Below, in pieces: positions 12,427 to 25,166 of a stretch of 64,000 nt of DNA. Under the pieces are notes generated by a model that worked only from the letters and a program-made list of their open reading frames with translations, was not told the DNA's origin and ran no database searches. This DNA is from Astrocystis sublimbata. Lineage: Eukaryota > Ascomycota > Sordariomycetes > Xylariales > Xylariaceae. Made by a program: the position numbers and the translations under genes. Each line of letters starts with the position of its first letter. Position 1 is the first letter of the stretch. The stretch is taken from the NCBI GenBank assembly GCA_022453515.1, contig JAJNNY010000023.1:124001-188000 (forward strand), written 5' to 3'.

Positions 12427-14955
12427 AAGCTCATTTCCTTATGCTGGGAATCGCGAGCACTGGACGCATCCGCTTCACACTCGTTTCCATTGTCATTATA
12501 TACAACATTATTTCCATTTCCCCATAGACTGATTATAGAAAGATTTGCATCGCTCGATCACTTCATCGCTGCGTGGGATGAACTAGCTACTTTTTTCCTT
12601 CTTCTTTTCCTCAACATTGAGTTATGATCCAAAGTCAGACCACACACTCCTAGGTCAAGCTACAATAGGGTGACTGACTCTCAGAGTTCCCACAGCTCAT
12701 CAAAGTCGCTAAGTAAATCTAGATTTTGACAATCGAGGATGCCTAAAGAGCCGAACGGCGCATCAAGGTAAGGATTCACGGAAGTCTCTCGGAATTCGGA
12801 TAGCAAGCAACACACCCATGGAATAGAAATTAATGAAACGAGCATAAAATGTGCTCGAGGTCCTCAGTAATATATAATTAATTGTGTTGTCACCCGATTG
12901 AGTGAGAGTATATTGAAATGCAAATCTTGACGTGTTACCGAGTGTCGAGAAGACCCCCGGACACGGACGGCTATTATTAATCTTTGTTCGAAGCGTACCC
13001 GGCCCCCCGGGCGGCGGGTCTCATGTGAATGATTCCTCGCCGCACGCGTGCGTCTAGAAGGTGGGTATCTGCGTGGCCAAATCAGGTCACATCCCACTGT
13101 TCCGGCCTTCGTTCCAGCAGCACTGAGCGCATGCAGATGCACCCCGCCAAATTGCCCGGGCGCCGAACAAGGAACGCCCTTGAAGCGGAATGCATGCTTT
13201 CCACGCGTGCGTTGCGCAGTGGTCGGGCCACGCCTGGGGTTTGCTAACGTTTTTGACCAGGTTTTTTTGACCAGGGAGGTACCTAGCACTCGACTAGTAC
13301 TGGGTGTTTTCGAAATAGAACAGTGACTGACCGAGCTATCTATCACCCGGGCCACCTACTTCCTAGGTCGCAACCCCTTGCCCCCTTGCTGGTGCAGACG
13401 AACTCTGTCTTTCACACCATTCAGGAACGAGGCAGTGCAGATAGTTCAATTCCTATCCAGAGACGGTCTCCAACACCACCACCGCGTAGCCAAGTCCGAT
13501 GTCCGTGTGGCACAGGCACGGCCCTCACTTGATGCCAATCTCGGCCTCGGAGTGAGTAAACATATCGCGACCCTGGGGCCTGGACCTGTGTGCCTACCTA
13601 CCTATGTACGTGTGTATGCATGTAAGTAGGTACCCAGGTGGCCAGGTGCCAGGTATGCGTATCCATGATGCCATCCATCAAAGTGAGACGGTCTGCCAGA
13701 GGGACACACAAATAGTGAGTTGAGTTCGATTCCTAACAGCGCTATTGGTTTTCACTGTTTAGTTCATTTATCAAAGACCATGCCATCCATCAAAGACCAT
13801 GCAAACCATTATTATCCATGCTCATCGATTACGCTATCTGGCCGGCCCTCTACCCGCTCGAATGTTGATACGGCAGTAGTGCACAAAGTACCTAATACGC
13901 CTGCCATATGATCTGGCTGAATCCCATTCCTCCCTCGTCTTTTATGTCCATCGCCTCAGTTGGATCAGAAGCACGTGTAGGATGATGCTCGGCACCGAGT
14001 CAGATTCTTATTGCCTGAGGAGAGGACGGTGCCGTCAGCGGCTATGACTTTCATGACCGCGTGGTCAGATTAGCGAAGGTGGCTTATTCCTTTGAAGGCG
14101 ATGGCTGTTACTCTCCTTCCTGCTCGATGCCAATCTGCCTTGGTGTAAGCCGCACGCTAAACCATGGTATCTGGAATCGAGCTCGGCCCGCGCTCACGAT
14201 CACGATCACGATCGTTTGGACGCGCGCGCAGGAAGATGACGCTTGATGATTTGAAGATTGCCACGTGGAGCAATGTATTATAGAAAATACACTGAACATT
14301 TTCCTGTGGCGCTGCTTCCTGCCTGCCTGATCAAAGTATTAGGCGTGGGAGACACGCGATCCACGCTACAACGCTACAACGGGCCATCGCGCCATGGATC
14401 GCGCTAGCTGCAGCCCAGCCGTTTATTTCGTGGCTGGATTGCATCTACGAGTACAGATTCTACACTAATGCAATGCAATGTCTATCTGCAGAAAACGCCA
14501 CCGGGTAGTCTATTCAAGAATTAGACTTTCGCGTACATCCATCATGTATGATATCGAACGGGGACGAGGGTGGCTTCTCGATGCTCTTCCGGATGGCACG
14601 AGTTCGCACTTACACGCCCGCCTGCTTTTGGAATGACAACGAACATCGGAATAGCTTGCGAAGTGATGCGACGAATAGAGAGTATATATAAAATCGTGAT
14701 GTATGTTCTTGTCAAGGCATAGTAAGCATTTACTTATCCCTCCCCTCCCACCTTCGCTCGTCCTTACTTCGCCTCGTCGAGAAGCAAGATATAAATAATA
14801 CATGAAGATGTGAAGTATTGTGTACAGCTCTGGTAAGCTTTTGCTGCTCTCCCACTTCCTTAAACGCCAAGCAAAGCGAGTTCAACTTTAATATGCCCGA
14901 GTGGCTTTCATCACATGCGCCGCGTCTTTTGCTCATATCATGTTTCTGTGTACCC
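12427..14955. other. Intergenic region
   Basis: No gene is supported. It contains a short tandem of CCATCAAAGACCATG at about 13762-13803, a (CGATCA)n-like run at 14193-14213, GTAGGTA-type palindromes near 13594-13635, and TATATAA at 14684. The right end is the 3' flank of the Zn2Cys6 gene. Confidence 0.4.
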
Positions 14956-17900
14956 CTACGGTGATTTCCCTCTCATAGCAGAAGACACAGTGCTGTCTTT
15001 CAATGCATCGAGCAAGACGCGAGCAGTCTCCTTGTCAGCAACGCCTCCGTCACTGGCGTCGCCAATCTCGTCTTCCCCTGTATATCGGTAGGTTTCCTCG
15101 ACGTCCCACACATTCTCCATCCAGCTCACTTCCTTATCGATATCACCAGCCGTGTCGTCGCCCATCGTATGGTCGTATTTGGGCGCGTCGCTCGTGTTGC
15201 CCTCGTCACAAATAACAGCTTGTCCATTATGCCTATCCTGATCACTGCTGCTTTGATGGCTCTGCGACACGTCTGCCACCAAGGCATCGACAGTGAGGGC
15301 ATAGTCGATGTCGGCAAAGATGTCGTCATGCATACATGTATGCATAGACACGTCTCTGTCCTCCGTAGCGCCTTCGAGTAGAGACATCGCGAGGAAAGCC
15401 GATCCAGGCTCATGCACCTGCTCAGTTCTTTCGTCCAAAGCTCCGATGGGCTTGTCTACTTCTTCTACCGAATCGGGAGACGCCGAGCTGTCCTCTGACG
15501 AGATTGAGTGCACGCTCCCGAGCTGCATCTGCGCTACGGGACTTGGCCGTGTCGGCGATGCGGTAGCAAAGGATGTCGACGTCGGCAGAATCTTGCTATG
15601 GCCGCCGCCGAAGAACTCCCGAATGGAGCTGAGCCCGTGAGCGAAAAGACCCCGTAGTTTTATAGGGAAGTCCGTCTCCTTTGCTAGCCTGCCTTTGCTG
15701 ATACTGATGTCCATTGTCATGGAGAGGAGCAGATACGAACCAGGATCCGAAGCCAACAGGTCTGTCCAGTCCGTAATGACAGGCTTGGGAAATGTCTCCA
15801 TCGGCGATGTAGTTCTCCCTGAGCCCGATGGAGAATCAATCTGCGCGAGGTTCACTATGTGCCGGATCGTCTCGCTAACATAATCGACGCCGTCATACTG
15901 CGGCTGGTAAGTCTTCATAGCCTCAATGAGGACGTTCAGTCTCTGTTGTTTTATCATCGTCCGTCTCTTGTCGCCCGGCGTCGTCCCGCTACGCTTATTA
16001 TGGGAAGAGAGCTTCACATCAATGATGTGCAGCACCAGTGGCATCGCTGTGCAAGCTATCCTGCATCGAGAGTCAGCATGCATGTTCTCTTCCATAGCTT
16101 TCAATGACCACTAACGCGCTGATAGGCAGCCAGCGGGCAAGACCACGTTGGATCAACTCATTCAAGCATTCGGTCACGCCACTCGCAGCATCTTGTAGCT
16201 CGCTTCGGCTTTCGCGGATATTGGAAACTCCGCGCAGGTTACTGTCTGAATGTGGCGAGGCGGAAGCCATAGCTTCCTGCAGTACCTCGTGATGATATAG
16301 TGCTGCTCGGGCAGAACTAATGCTTTTTGTGAGCAGACGCGACAAGGTGAGGCCATCCAAAGCTAAACTCACTGGTACCACATGTATAACAAATTCGTAT
16401 ACAAGATTACTGAGTCATGGTGGTGTTGGTTTGTGGGTATGTCAGTTGCAGCACCACGCCCGCCGAACACAGGAAAGCGGAGAGTTGTGGCTTTATACCA
16501 CCTTCTCAGCGCTACTTTACAATCGCGTATTTTGGCGGTATCGTCAAACTCATTGTATCTACCCCAGCCTGGCCCGTCATCGAGCGGGAACACGAGAGTC
16601 AGAAGATCCGTCATGACGGAGCAAAGCTTGCCAAGCTGAACGAATATCTCGATTAGATGTTTCTTGGTTTCGGCGTTGTACACTTTTGATTGCCCAACCT
16701 CGTCAGACAGGTCTGAGAATCCGAAGCTGTTGGTGTCGAAGTCGAAATGGGCCCGCGGTATCTGGATGCACCGCCGCATGCCGAGACCGAGTAAACGGTC
16801 ACGGAAAACGCAGCACCACCACAAGCGTTTCAGGGTATTCTGCTTCTTGTGGTCTATCGGGTCTGTCACGGGAGAAATCGGGGGCATGGCTGAGTATGTG
16901 TGTGCCTCGGCACTTTTCGCGTTGTGTACGGCAACGCCGAGCCAGGCGGTATTTGGCTTCTTGGCCGCAAGAGACCAATTGGGGGCGTAGTAGGTAAGAA
17001 GCAGCGAAGCTTGGGCGAGAGAAATCAGACATGATTCGGTATCGAAGTCGTATAAGAGCTAGCCTAGTCAGATGCAATATTCTCCCTTCAGTGTAGCATT
17101 GGGACATTGCAATACCTTCGTGCGCCGATACAATGTTGCTCTAGCCGAGCGTATGTTCGGGAATCCCAGAGCCCTGATGCTCGTTTTTGAAACGAACTAC
17201 CAAATCAGCATATATGTTTAAAAGTAAAGGGACCAACTCACATTGCAACATGAAAATAACATCGCTTGGAAAACCAGCAGAGACATCCTTTCACCCGTGA
17301 AAACGTTGTCTTGGTAACAGTAGAGATTCCAGAAGTCGCCCTCATTCAGGAACGGCATAAGCGGGTGAACATGCAAGAAATACTGCTGCATAAACTCGTC
17401 AAGGATTTCACGAGTCGGAACCCTGAGACATCCTTGAGACTCAAGGAAGTTCACATCTTGAGGTAATACGTTGTGCATATTATTGACGGCAAGGAATGGA
17501 TAATAAGAGTATGTGACATGGGCGTTGAATGATAGTTGATCAGTCCAAAGCCCACTTTCTGAGTTTGCAAATGCGCCGAAACTTTGTGGAGGAGCTGATC
17601 ATGAAACGGTTAGTCATTTTAGTAGCGACTCTCTCGAGACCCAAGCTCACTCACCGTTGAATTCAGGTATTGTGCTCAATGGCCGTTTCAATGACGGATC
17701 ATCGAATCCATTAAAGATCGTGTGATATGATTGCTGCTCTTGATGGATTTCCGGCGCGAAGCTAGAAACATTCAAAGCCTGCACGGTCTCGACCGTATGC
17801 GAGTCATTGACATGTGCAAGAAACCCTGCCTCCGATACAGCAGCTCCAACGTTTACTTCTGAATTGGCAGCACCCTCTGTCATGGTCTCATGTCTTCTGT

Positions 17901-18258
17901 TCTGTATCGTGTCCGGTGGATGAAGGACCCCGGAGGCCTCTGAATCTTCGATGACTTCGCGCTCTGCTTTTCGACTAAGATGGGATGGTCAACCTGCTGC
18001 ATGTATCATGAGAAGACAACCTGGGGCGACTTACAACTTTGAGGCCCGGCTTGTAACGATACAGGTATCGCTGTCAAGATAGCAATTCATACACGGTCTT
18101 CCTCTTTGAGATACGTCGCAGCGTACTTTGCGAGCACGACAAGAGAGGCATGCTTTTGATGCTCTCTTCCGCGTCTTACGGACCTGCCTGGCAGTGGTGG
18201 TTATAGACTCAGCTGTCGCGACTACCGAGGCCATCATTGCTGTGCATATGGCGAGCAA
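14956..18258 (-). CDS. Zn2Cys6 transcription factor, cutinase/fatty-acid regulator (CTF1/FarA) type
   Basis: This is a DNA-binding regulator. The exons read are 18035-18258, 17655-17974, 17242-17594, 17116-17196, 16373-17058, 16112-16316 and 14956-about 16060. A binuclear zinc cluster occupies residues 37-66 (Cys37, 40, 47, 56, 59, 66; CLSCRARKVRC). The fungal TF domain follows: HVHPLMPFLNE, then LKRLWWCCVFRDRLLGLGMRR, a signature of the CTF1/FarA/FarB group that activates cutinase, lipid-hydrolysis and beta-oxidation genes in response to fatty acids. A long acidic Ser-rich tail (SSEDSSASPDS) ends the protein. All junctions keep frame except the last. There the 51 bp intron 16061-16111 (good branch site and CAG acceptor) leaves exon 7 one base out of frame with its conserved MPLVLHIIDVKL segment. 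This is either a frameshift in the gene, a sequence error, or non-canonical splicing. Confidence 0.75.
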
Positions 18259-19688
18259 CGTAGTGGTGATATTAAGTATTACACCAAACCCCGAAATATC
18301 GTAAACTTGTCTTTATCTTGGAGACGGGGAGTCTAGTCGAAAACCAACGTTGGGGAAACGTGGGGTATCTCCAATCAAGTAAAGGGATGAACCCTGGAAT
18401 CTGGGGATTTTGACAGGGTCCGAGAGTCTGGTCTTGTCTAACGCCAAGCTGTATGGAGTGGCCGGAGATGTGAGTGGTGCGGTGTAGCTTAGTACCCGAT
18501 TATAAACACTGACCTGACCTACGAAGTTACAGTACGGACTCCATCTTAGACGGGGTGCGTGAGGAGTAGTAGTCTGGAATAACAACTGCGAGTGTAGGAT
18601 ATACTAGACCACATACTTGTTGCAAGCTGTATGGGGTTATAGGAGTCTCCATGTAGGCTAGACGAAAGTTGGGGTGATAAAGGCTACACAAAGAATAGCA
18701 AGCTCTTTGTGCGAAACTTCGCGATCACCTAGGTATGGGGTCAGATATGTACCTTGCCCGAAGAATTCCACTGACAAATACCCAGCGGCCCAGGCATTTA
18801 GACACATAAAGTCACTTAAACTGCCACGAGAGGCCTCGTACTTCTTTGACTAATATCAGCACGTACAGCGTAATGCATGTTTCCCCTTCCCCTGGTCTGA
18901 GGATGGCTTGTTGTCCGACAGCCTGTTCAAGACGAGCAACAACTGGTTTACCTCTTCCTCACTTTTGAACAGGTCTCGGGAAGTCCAGTGTTATGCTGAC
19001 CCGCGAGAAAGTAAGCAGGCACTATTATAGGGGGAGAAACAGGGATATGAATGGGTAGCGATCTGCTACGATGACCCATGTCACATGCGTGATACCTAGA
19101 TAGGCGTGCTGCCTGTAGGCCTGCCGTAGCTCAAGTACAACAATGCTTCATCATTGTTATAGCTGTGATTAGTCTCGCTAAGCTTGACTCGATCGGAGTA
19201 AATGTACATTTATCGATTGGCAATGTAGTCTTAAATGGCTTCACTATCTCTTTCTTGCCATCCTCAAACGGAATATGCCGACTGAGCTCTGTCTATTGGC
19301 CAATAGAGTTTCGAGAGTGTCAGCGAAGTACAACCCACCATTCGACAAAGGTTCCACTTAGTCGCGTTGCTGATCTTTCGCTTTCGAGATGGACTTCCTG
19401 ACGCGAAGCGCGAAAGGCGTTTAAGTCCAAAGTGCTGTAGCGGGGCACGCGATTGGCCATCGGTTGTAGATCTCGGTAGATGTTTGATACAGGCTAAACA
19501 TATCGTCACTAAAGCCGCTTGCCGGTGTTTATGTCTTGATAACACCTACTCAGTTGCTGATTTCTCAAATGTGAAAACTACCCTGGTAACATCTAGGCTG
19601 TAATAACAAGAAACACCGGAACAAGCCACATACACCAACGCCTTATTGAATATAGGTTCGACCTCGCCATCCTCTAGGTGACACATGC
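18259..19688. other. Promoter of the Zn2Cys6 gene and 3' flank of the DUF3176 gene
   Basis: 1.4 kb without a supportable gene. It includes the upstream region of the regulator (to the left) and the downstream region of the membrane protein gene (to the right). Short open frames here have no coherent protein character. Confidence 0.45.
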
Positions 19689-22019
19689 TTAGTGGAATCT
19701 TGGCTCCGCGAATATCCATTCGCCGTTATCCTTACGAATCAGCTCAACCTCGGTACGGCCAACGCGGCGATTGAGGCCCTCGGGTACATCCATGCCATCA
19801 CCGATCTGCGCATGAATCGTTTTCGAAACATTGCAGAACAACATCTATTTAACAGAGGTCAGCGGCTGTCCGATTTCGACAAAGGCGAATGCTCCAGGCA
19901 CGTGTCAGAGAAGAAGGATCGACTATAGGGACCACCTACAGGGAGAGAATCGGTCTTCCAGGCGCAAACTCGATCGTGAGCCGTTCTCCAAACCGTCTGC
20001 ATGAGGTACAGAAACGCGAGAATCATCAGGGAGACTGGATAGGCAACCCAGAACCAGTTGACCTCGACATGAGGAGCCATGATATACGCCGTCCCGCTAT
20101 AATCAGATTTTCCGCCAGAGCGCACGGTACCAGTGAGCTGAATCTCCCTAGTTAGGCTGAGAGCAAGCTGCGATATCCAGCCAGAGAGGTTCCCGGTGGC
20201 CGCCTCTATGGCCTCGATCCAGTCACTGTCACTTCAACCGCTGAAGTCAGTAAACTTCCCGGGAGAGAAAGCACAATGCTCATTGATTCCGAAGTTTAAA
20301 GGTGTCTCAGGTACACATATACCCATGAAGGTAATGCATGCCTCCAAGACTTGCTAAAAGGGGAACATGAATGACTCCAGGCATTACGTACTATGTCAGT
20401 GTACCTGCTGCTTGTGAACCGTTTCCCAGCGTCAGCCTATCCATAAAGGACCTCAATGTCTTCACTGATTCCAATGTCACTGAGTATCGCGCATGCTCTT
20501 TAGCATTCATCTCTGACGGGATGTCAGTAAAGACACATTCGGCATGCAGATCGCTACTCTCTGGCACGATGTCAGATTTCGACCATTCTCCTATCACGGA
20601 TGTGTCGACCAGTCCGTTAGTGATTGTCACATTGTAGCTCTGAATGCAGAACCACAAGGCGCATTGATATGCATGAACCACGTTGTCTCGTGGTGTCTTC
20701 GCTGATGACATTATATCAAATATGGAGACAATCGCTTCGGAGCTCGTGTTGGGAAACGCAGAGGATCCATTTGAGGGAGCTACTGTGAAGTGATATTCGA
20801 AGGGAGCAATCTCGTCATTTGTTATTGAAGTGCCAGAAAGCATCGAGTAGCTGCACGTATTTTCTGAATCACATTTTGTGCTGAACAGCGATTCAGTGCA
20901 AGCACCGCAGACTGCCAACGAGGGGTAGACAGGCCAAGTGCAGCTCGCCGATTCGCAGGACAACGATTTATCCGACGCAGTAACAGAAGTCAGACCATTA
21001 TATATAGCAGCTTTCGTTGACAGTGACAAGGATGTTTCTTCTGAAAAGTTAGCTTTGAGTTCGAAACTTCCGACGCAGTGTTGTGTGGGGGGAATACCAC
21101 CAAAACTATTGAAAACAATGTGCTGCCACTGATAACAATTTGTGTCAGTAAGCACCAGAAAAGGGTTATTCTATGGACTTGTTAAGGGTGAGGAGGGTCT
21201 GATCCGATTGAAGAGACCTTGAAGCAGGCGAGCTTGAGGAATGACCTACATTCTCAGATCTAGGTGGCGGGTGAAGGTATTGCGCCTTCAAGTTCGTCTT
21301 GTCCACAAGTACAGTTGGGACCTCCGGATATGAAACCATTTGAGATGAGAAAGTTTCGAAGCCCTGGATCAAGATCGTGATCAGGGAACCGATGCAGGCG
21401 AGATGGCTTGTCATGAGAAACGTGAGCTAAGGTGCGGTCAAGCGAGGCTGGGTCATGACCGACCTTGCTTTTAAACGCCAGAGGAGCACGAGCACGCCCT
21501 GCAACCCGCGGGAGGCCTCATCAAACATCTTGAAATCTTCCAATTTTGCCTCGGTTTCTCCCTTTCTGAAACCCGACACCCAAATCCATGCTGCTTGGCC
21601 AACACAGGTCTCGATGATAGTTTTGATAGCGAGACGATAAACAGACATAATGGCGATGAGCACTGTGTCCAGCGAGACATCCTTGCTCCAGCGCGGCTCG
21701 AGCTTCCCATTATATCCGTTGAGGAGGACGATGAGTATAAAGGCAGAGGCCAGGCCGACGAGGCTAGAGAGAGTGATTCATTAGAGATCATGTTGTGTAA
21801 TCATGTGGACTCGCCAGCGATGACGGCCTCATCCTATACTCACCAATACATGTACTCTTCCTGCCACTATGCGAGGGTTGAGCGCACCGTACGACCAAAC
21901 TCGCGCACAGAGGGTATTTCACTATCGCTCGATAGGCTGCGCATATCGGATTCGGAGTCATTGATGGGGTTGTCACTGCCATGCCGAGGCGGCCAAATGT
22001 GAACTCTTCGAGCCGTCAT
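19689..22019 (-). CDS. DUF3176 integral membrane protein
   Basis: This belongs to a fungal family of unknown function with three or four membrane segments and a large Cys-containing extracytoplasmic loop. My model (22019-21909, 21866-21844, 21763-21464, 21406-21250, 21128-20405, 20205-19940, 19844-19689) totals 579 codons with no stop. Recognisable parts in order: an acidic Ser-rich N-terminus; a first membrane segment (LVGLASAFILIVLL); the family signature ending in FKMFDEASRG; a second hydrophobic segment (HLACIGSLITILIQGF); AAIYNGL; CTWPVYPSLAVCGAC; many N-glycosylation sites; and a C-terminal membrane segment (NWFWVAYPVSLMILAFLYLM). Two introns are unusual. One is only 42 bp (21867-21908) and hides an in-frame TAG. 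The other is 199 bp (20206-20404), hides a TGA at 20234-20236 and otherwise reads as protein. If either is not spliced the gene is broken. Confidence 0.7.
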
Positions 22020-22759
22020 GATGGCAACGAAAGAGGCTTTTCTGGTCAGACGCCACGGATTTGAACTTGGATTTTAATGAATGAGGAGCAACAAATATAA
22101 GCAAGATGCAGAGTACATACAGAACTAGTAATTCGAGGTATGGTGATCAGGAGAGACGAAGGTATCACAGACCCAAACTGACTGTCTTACAATTACTGTA
22201 TCCTAGCGTCGCATCTGAGACTACCTTATCTGAGATCTGAGGTAGAAAGCTCGCTCCTGTCAGAATATGCAGCCCGCCTTCCGAACTATCGATTTGACTG
22301 CCATTACCTCAGCCTACCTAGGTACATCAAGGTCTCGGCATAAATTGGATATCGGCACTGGGCATTCTCGAAAACTGGGGTAGACATCATTGGTCCCATC
22401 CTTATCATTATCATGCCCTTCACATGCGACTCGTTATCCAAGCATCAGTGTTCCGGCTATCATTTTGCCATATGATGACCATCCATCTGGTCAATAGTCG
22501 TCAATATCGTACTCAATGTCTCACGTAACGTCTGGACGAAAACGTATGAACGAAAACGCCAATCAACGATTGCTGGTATTAAGGTACCTTAAGTAGGTAT
22601 ACATTAGACCCGTCCGTGGTCAACACGACCTTTCATTCCCTCTCTCCCACCCTCCAACACCCAAAGAACTTAGCAAGGCAATACGACACCCCAAACTGAC
22701 CTGATTGCCGACAGCCTCTCATATCACTCACAAGAGACCCATTTTCTAGTATTCCAAAG
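22020..22759. other. Divergent promoter region (DUF3176 / agmatinase)
   Basis: 740 bp between the two start codons. It contains TACCTAGGTA-type sequence at 22313-22325 and AAGGTACCTTAAGTAGGTA at 22581-22599. CT-rich runs (CTCTCTCCCACCCTCC at about 22638) lie upstream of the agmatinase start. No gene is seen. Confidence 0.5.
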
Positions 22760-24583
22760 ATGAGGAGGTTCAAGGCACTTGGAGTGTTCTCCGCCGCCCT
22801 TTTGTGTGTTTCTCAAGCTCGTGCGGCGTGGCAGTTCCCACAAGCTTCGAATTATCACTCGGCAGCCCAACAGCCGCTCAGCGGGTTTAGCGACGACGAT
22901 GTCGACATTCTGCACGGAAGTCAATTCAACGGGCTGACTACCTACGCCAATATACCTTACATCAACTGCCTCTCAAACGAGGCTGCCGAGGGTAGCAGTA
23001 AATATGACATTGCAATTCTGGGCGCACCATTCGACATCGTAAGGAGCCTCACGCACCCTTCACCTACCTAATCCAAAGGGCAGGCATTGACATGGGAGTT
23101 CAAGGGCGTCACGGCTCGGCCAGGGGCTCGCTTTGGCCCTCGAGGAATCCGTACCAGCAGCCAGCGGAAGTTCGCCGGTTTCGCATGGAGCGTGTACACA
23201 GGTAGGTTGGCTCCGACGCCTATCCACATCCCCGCGAACATGTAGAATACGCGCGTAGTCGTACAACAACTCAACTGCTAATTGCATCCAAGGCGAAAAT
23301 GCACTTCAGTCCTGGGCCAACGTCGTGGACTGTGGTGATGTGCGCCTTACTTTTCTTGATAAGAATTATGCGATTGCGCAATTGACCAAGGCTCATAAGG
23401 TACGTACGTACGTACATGCGCACGCAGAAGGACATATTGATTTCCAGGAGCCGAGTATGCGGGCTTCTTCAAGGAGAGTATGGGATGGGAACCGGATAGG
23501 ACGGGATGCTCACCTCACCTTTCTCTTGCCTTAGGTTGTCGCGGGCCGAAAGGCCGGCAACGAGAGCCACTCAAAAACTCCGAGGATCATCACCCTCGGC
23601 GGCGACCACACGACGACTTTGCCGGCGCTCCGGTCGGTGCACAAGCACTGGGGACCAGTTTCCGTCATCCACTTCGACAGCCACCTTGGTAAGTCTTTGC
23701 CAAGTAATATACCATCTCCTTCGTCTCTACGGCGCCCAATCCTTCTTCTCTTCGCCTCTCCTCACTAAGACGAAGAATGCTTTCGATGAGCTGACGGACG
23801 AGCTAGACACCTGGGATCCGCAGGTACTCAGTAAGTTGCCCTCGAAAAGATGGCATATACCACGACTCAGACTCACCCTTCCTCGCAGCTGGCAGGATAT
23901 CAGACTATGCGTAAGAGCCTCCCTTGCTTACCAACCCCTGAGCGGACGACAATTCAATTCCGTCCCTACAGTAGCCAACCCCCTATCTAACTCACTCTAC
24001 CTCGCATGTCACCAGCGGCCTGAACCACGGCACGTTCCTGCACATCGCCCACGAAGAAGGCCTGATCCTGCCAACCTCGCTGCACGCCGGCATCCGCGGG
24101 CAGATGACGAGCGCGAAGGGCGACCTCCGGAACGACGAGCGGTGCGGCTTCGCGCGCCTAACCGCCCGCGACCTCGACCGCTTCGGCGTCTCGGGCGTGG
24201 TGTCGCGGATCCGCGATCGCGTGACTGGGCCCGTGTACATAAGCGTCGACATCGACGTGCTGGATCCCGCGTTTGCCCCTGGTATGCATTCTCCATCGCT
24301 CTCTACCTAACCCAACCCAACTCACTAACACGTACCTTTCTTCTTCTGCCCAAAAGCAACAGGAACTCCCGAACCAGGCGGCTGGTCGACGCGCGAGCTC
24401 CTATCAATCCTCGATGGTCTCTCTGGACTCGAGGTTGTCGGCGCAGACGTGGTCGAAGTAGCCCCGGTGTATGATACGCAGGGCGAGGCGACGACACTCG
24501 CAGCGGCCGAGGTGGTATGGGCGCTGCTCGAACTCATGGTGGCGAAGCCTGCAAAGTCTCTGACTGATCGAGAATCACTATAG
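22760..24583 (+). CDS. Secreted agmatinase-type ureohydrolase
   Basis: Manganese-dependent hydrolase of the arginase/agmatinase fold; agmatinases convert agmatine to putrescine and urea. Eight exons join in frame: 22760-23038, 23105-23201, 23293-23399, 23535-23688, 23807-23830, 23889-23910, 24016-24281 and 24357-24583, giving 391 aa. The first 22 residues are a signal peptide (Arg-rich start, then [15 protein letters not shown]), so the enzyme should enter the secretory pathway, as in a known fungal subgroup. Metal ligands are visible: GGDHT near residue 183, FDSHLD near 208 (Ser replaces the usual Ala of DAHxD), and [13 protein letters not shown] near 301 followed by [22 protein letters not shown] supports agmatinase over arginase. 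The two micro-exons of 24 and 22 nt are needed to keep DTWDP and ISDYA in frame. The donor of intron 3 lies in a (GTAC)4 run. Substrate is inferred from family. Confidence 0.9.
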
Positions 24584-25166
24584 GTAGAGTGGGGGGTACG
24601 GTCAAGTCAGATATCACAGCCTACCAGAGCGTCCGTCAAGCATCGTGTACACGTGTGCCATAGGCTGCATACACTCTTCAATGAGAAGAGAGGCATATTA
24701 TTCGCGCAGGAGTGATACAGGCGACCAGTAACGTTCTTTAAAAGGCAAACCCAACTGTTTTAGGGAAAATATATACAAGGTTGAGATTGTATGTATTGAA
24801 TGCTTGCGGTCATGCCTGAGTTATCGGCTCTAACAAGACTTTGTCTATGGATTGGTTGACATCTGCCCCTGTCCCCGTTAAGGAGAAGGGGAAAGGGAAA
24901 AGGAATGCAGTGGTGGAGGATGCAAAAGAAGCCCCAAACCAAGGAGGAAGACCCTGTCTCCCCATCCTCGTTAGTGTGATAACCTCCTGCACCTACAAAT
25001 TTCAACCATGATACCCATGCACAGCAACTAAGAAAATAGGTAAATCGGATGACATGCACTCGTCATCTTTCCATGGCAGGAGGGCAATGGCCATGTACAG
25101 TAATGTCACAAAGAATACCCCGAGGGTCCCGTTAGACCTGCAGTGACAAGCCGACAAGAGCACTGC
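24584..25166. other. Convergent intergenic region
   Basis: 3' flanks of the agmatinase and COX24 genes. No open frame of note; short frames at 24760-25059 on the minus strand are low-quality. Nothing else seen. Confidence 0.5.
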
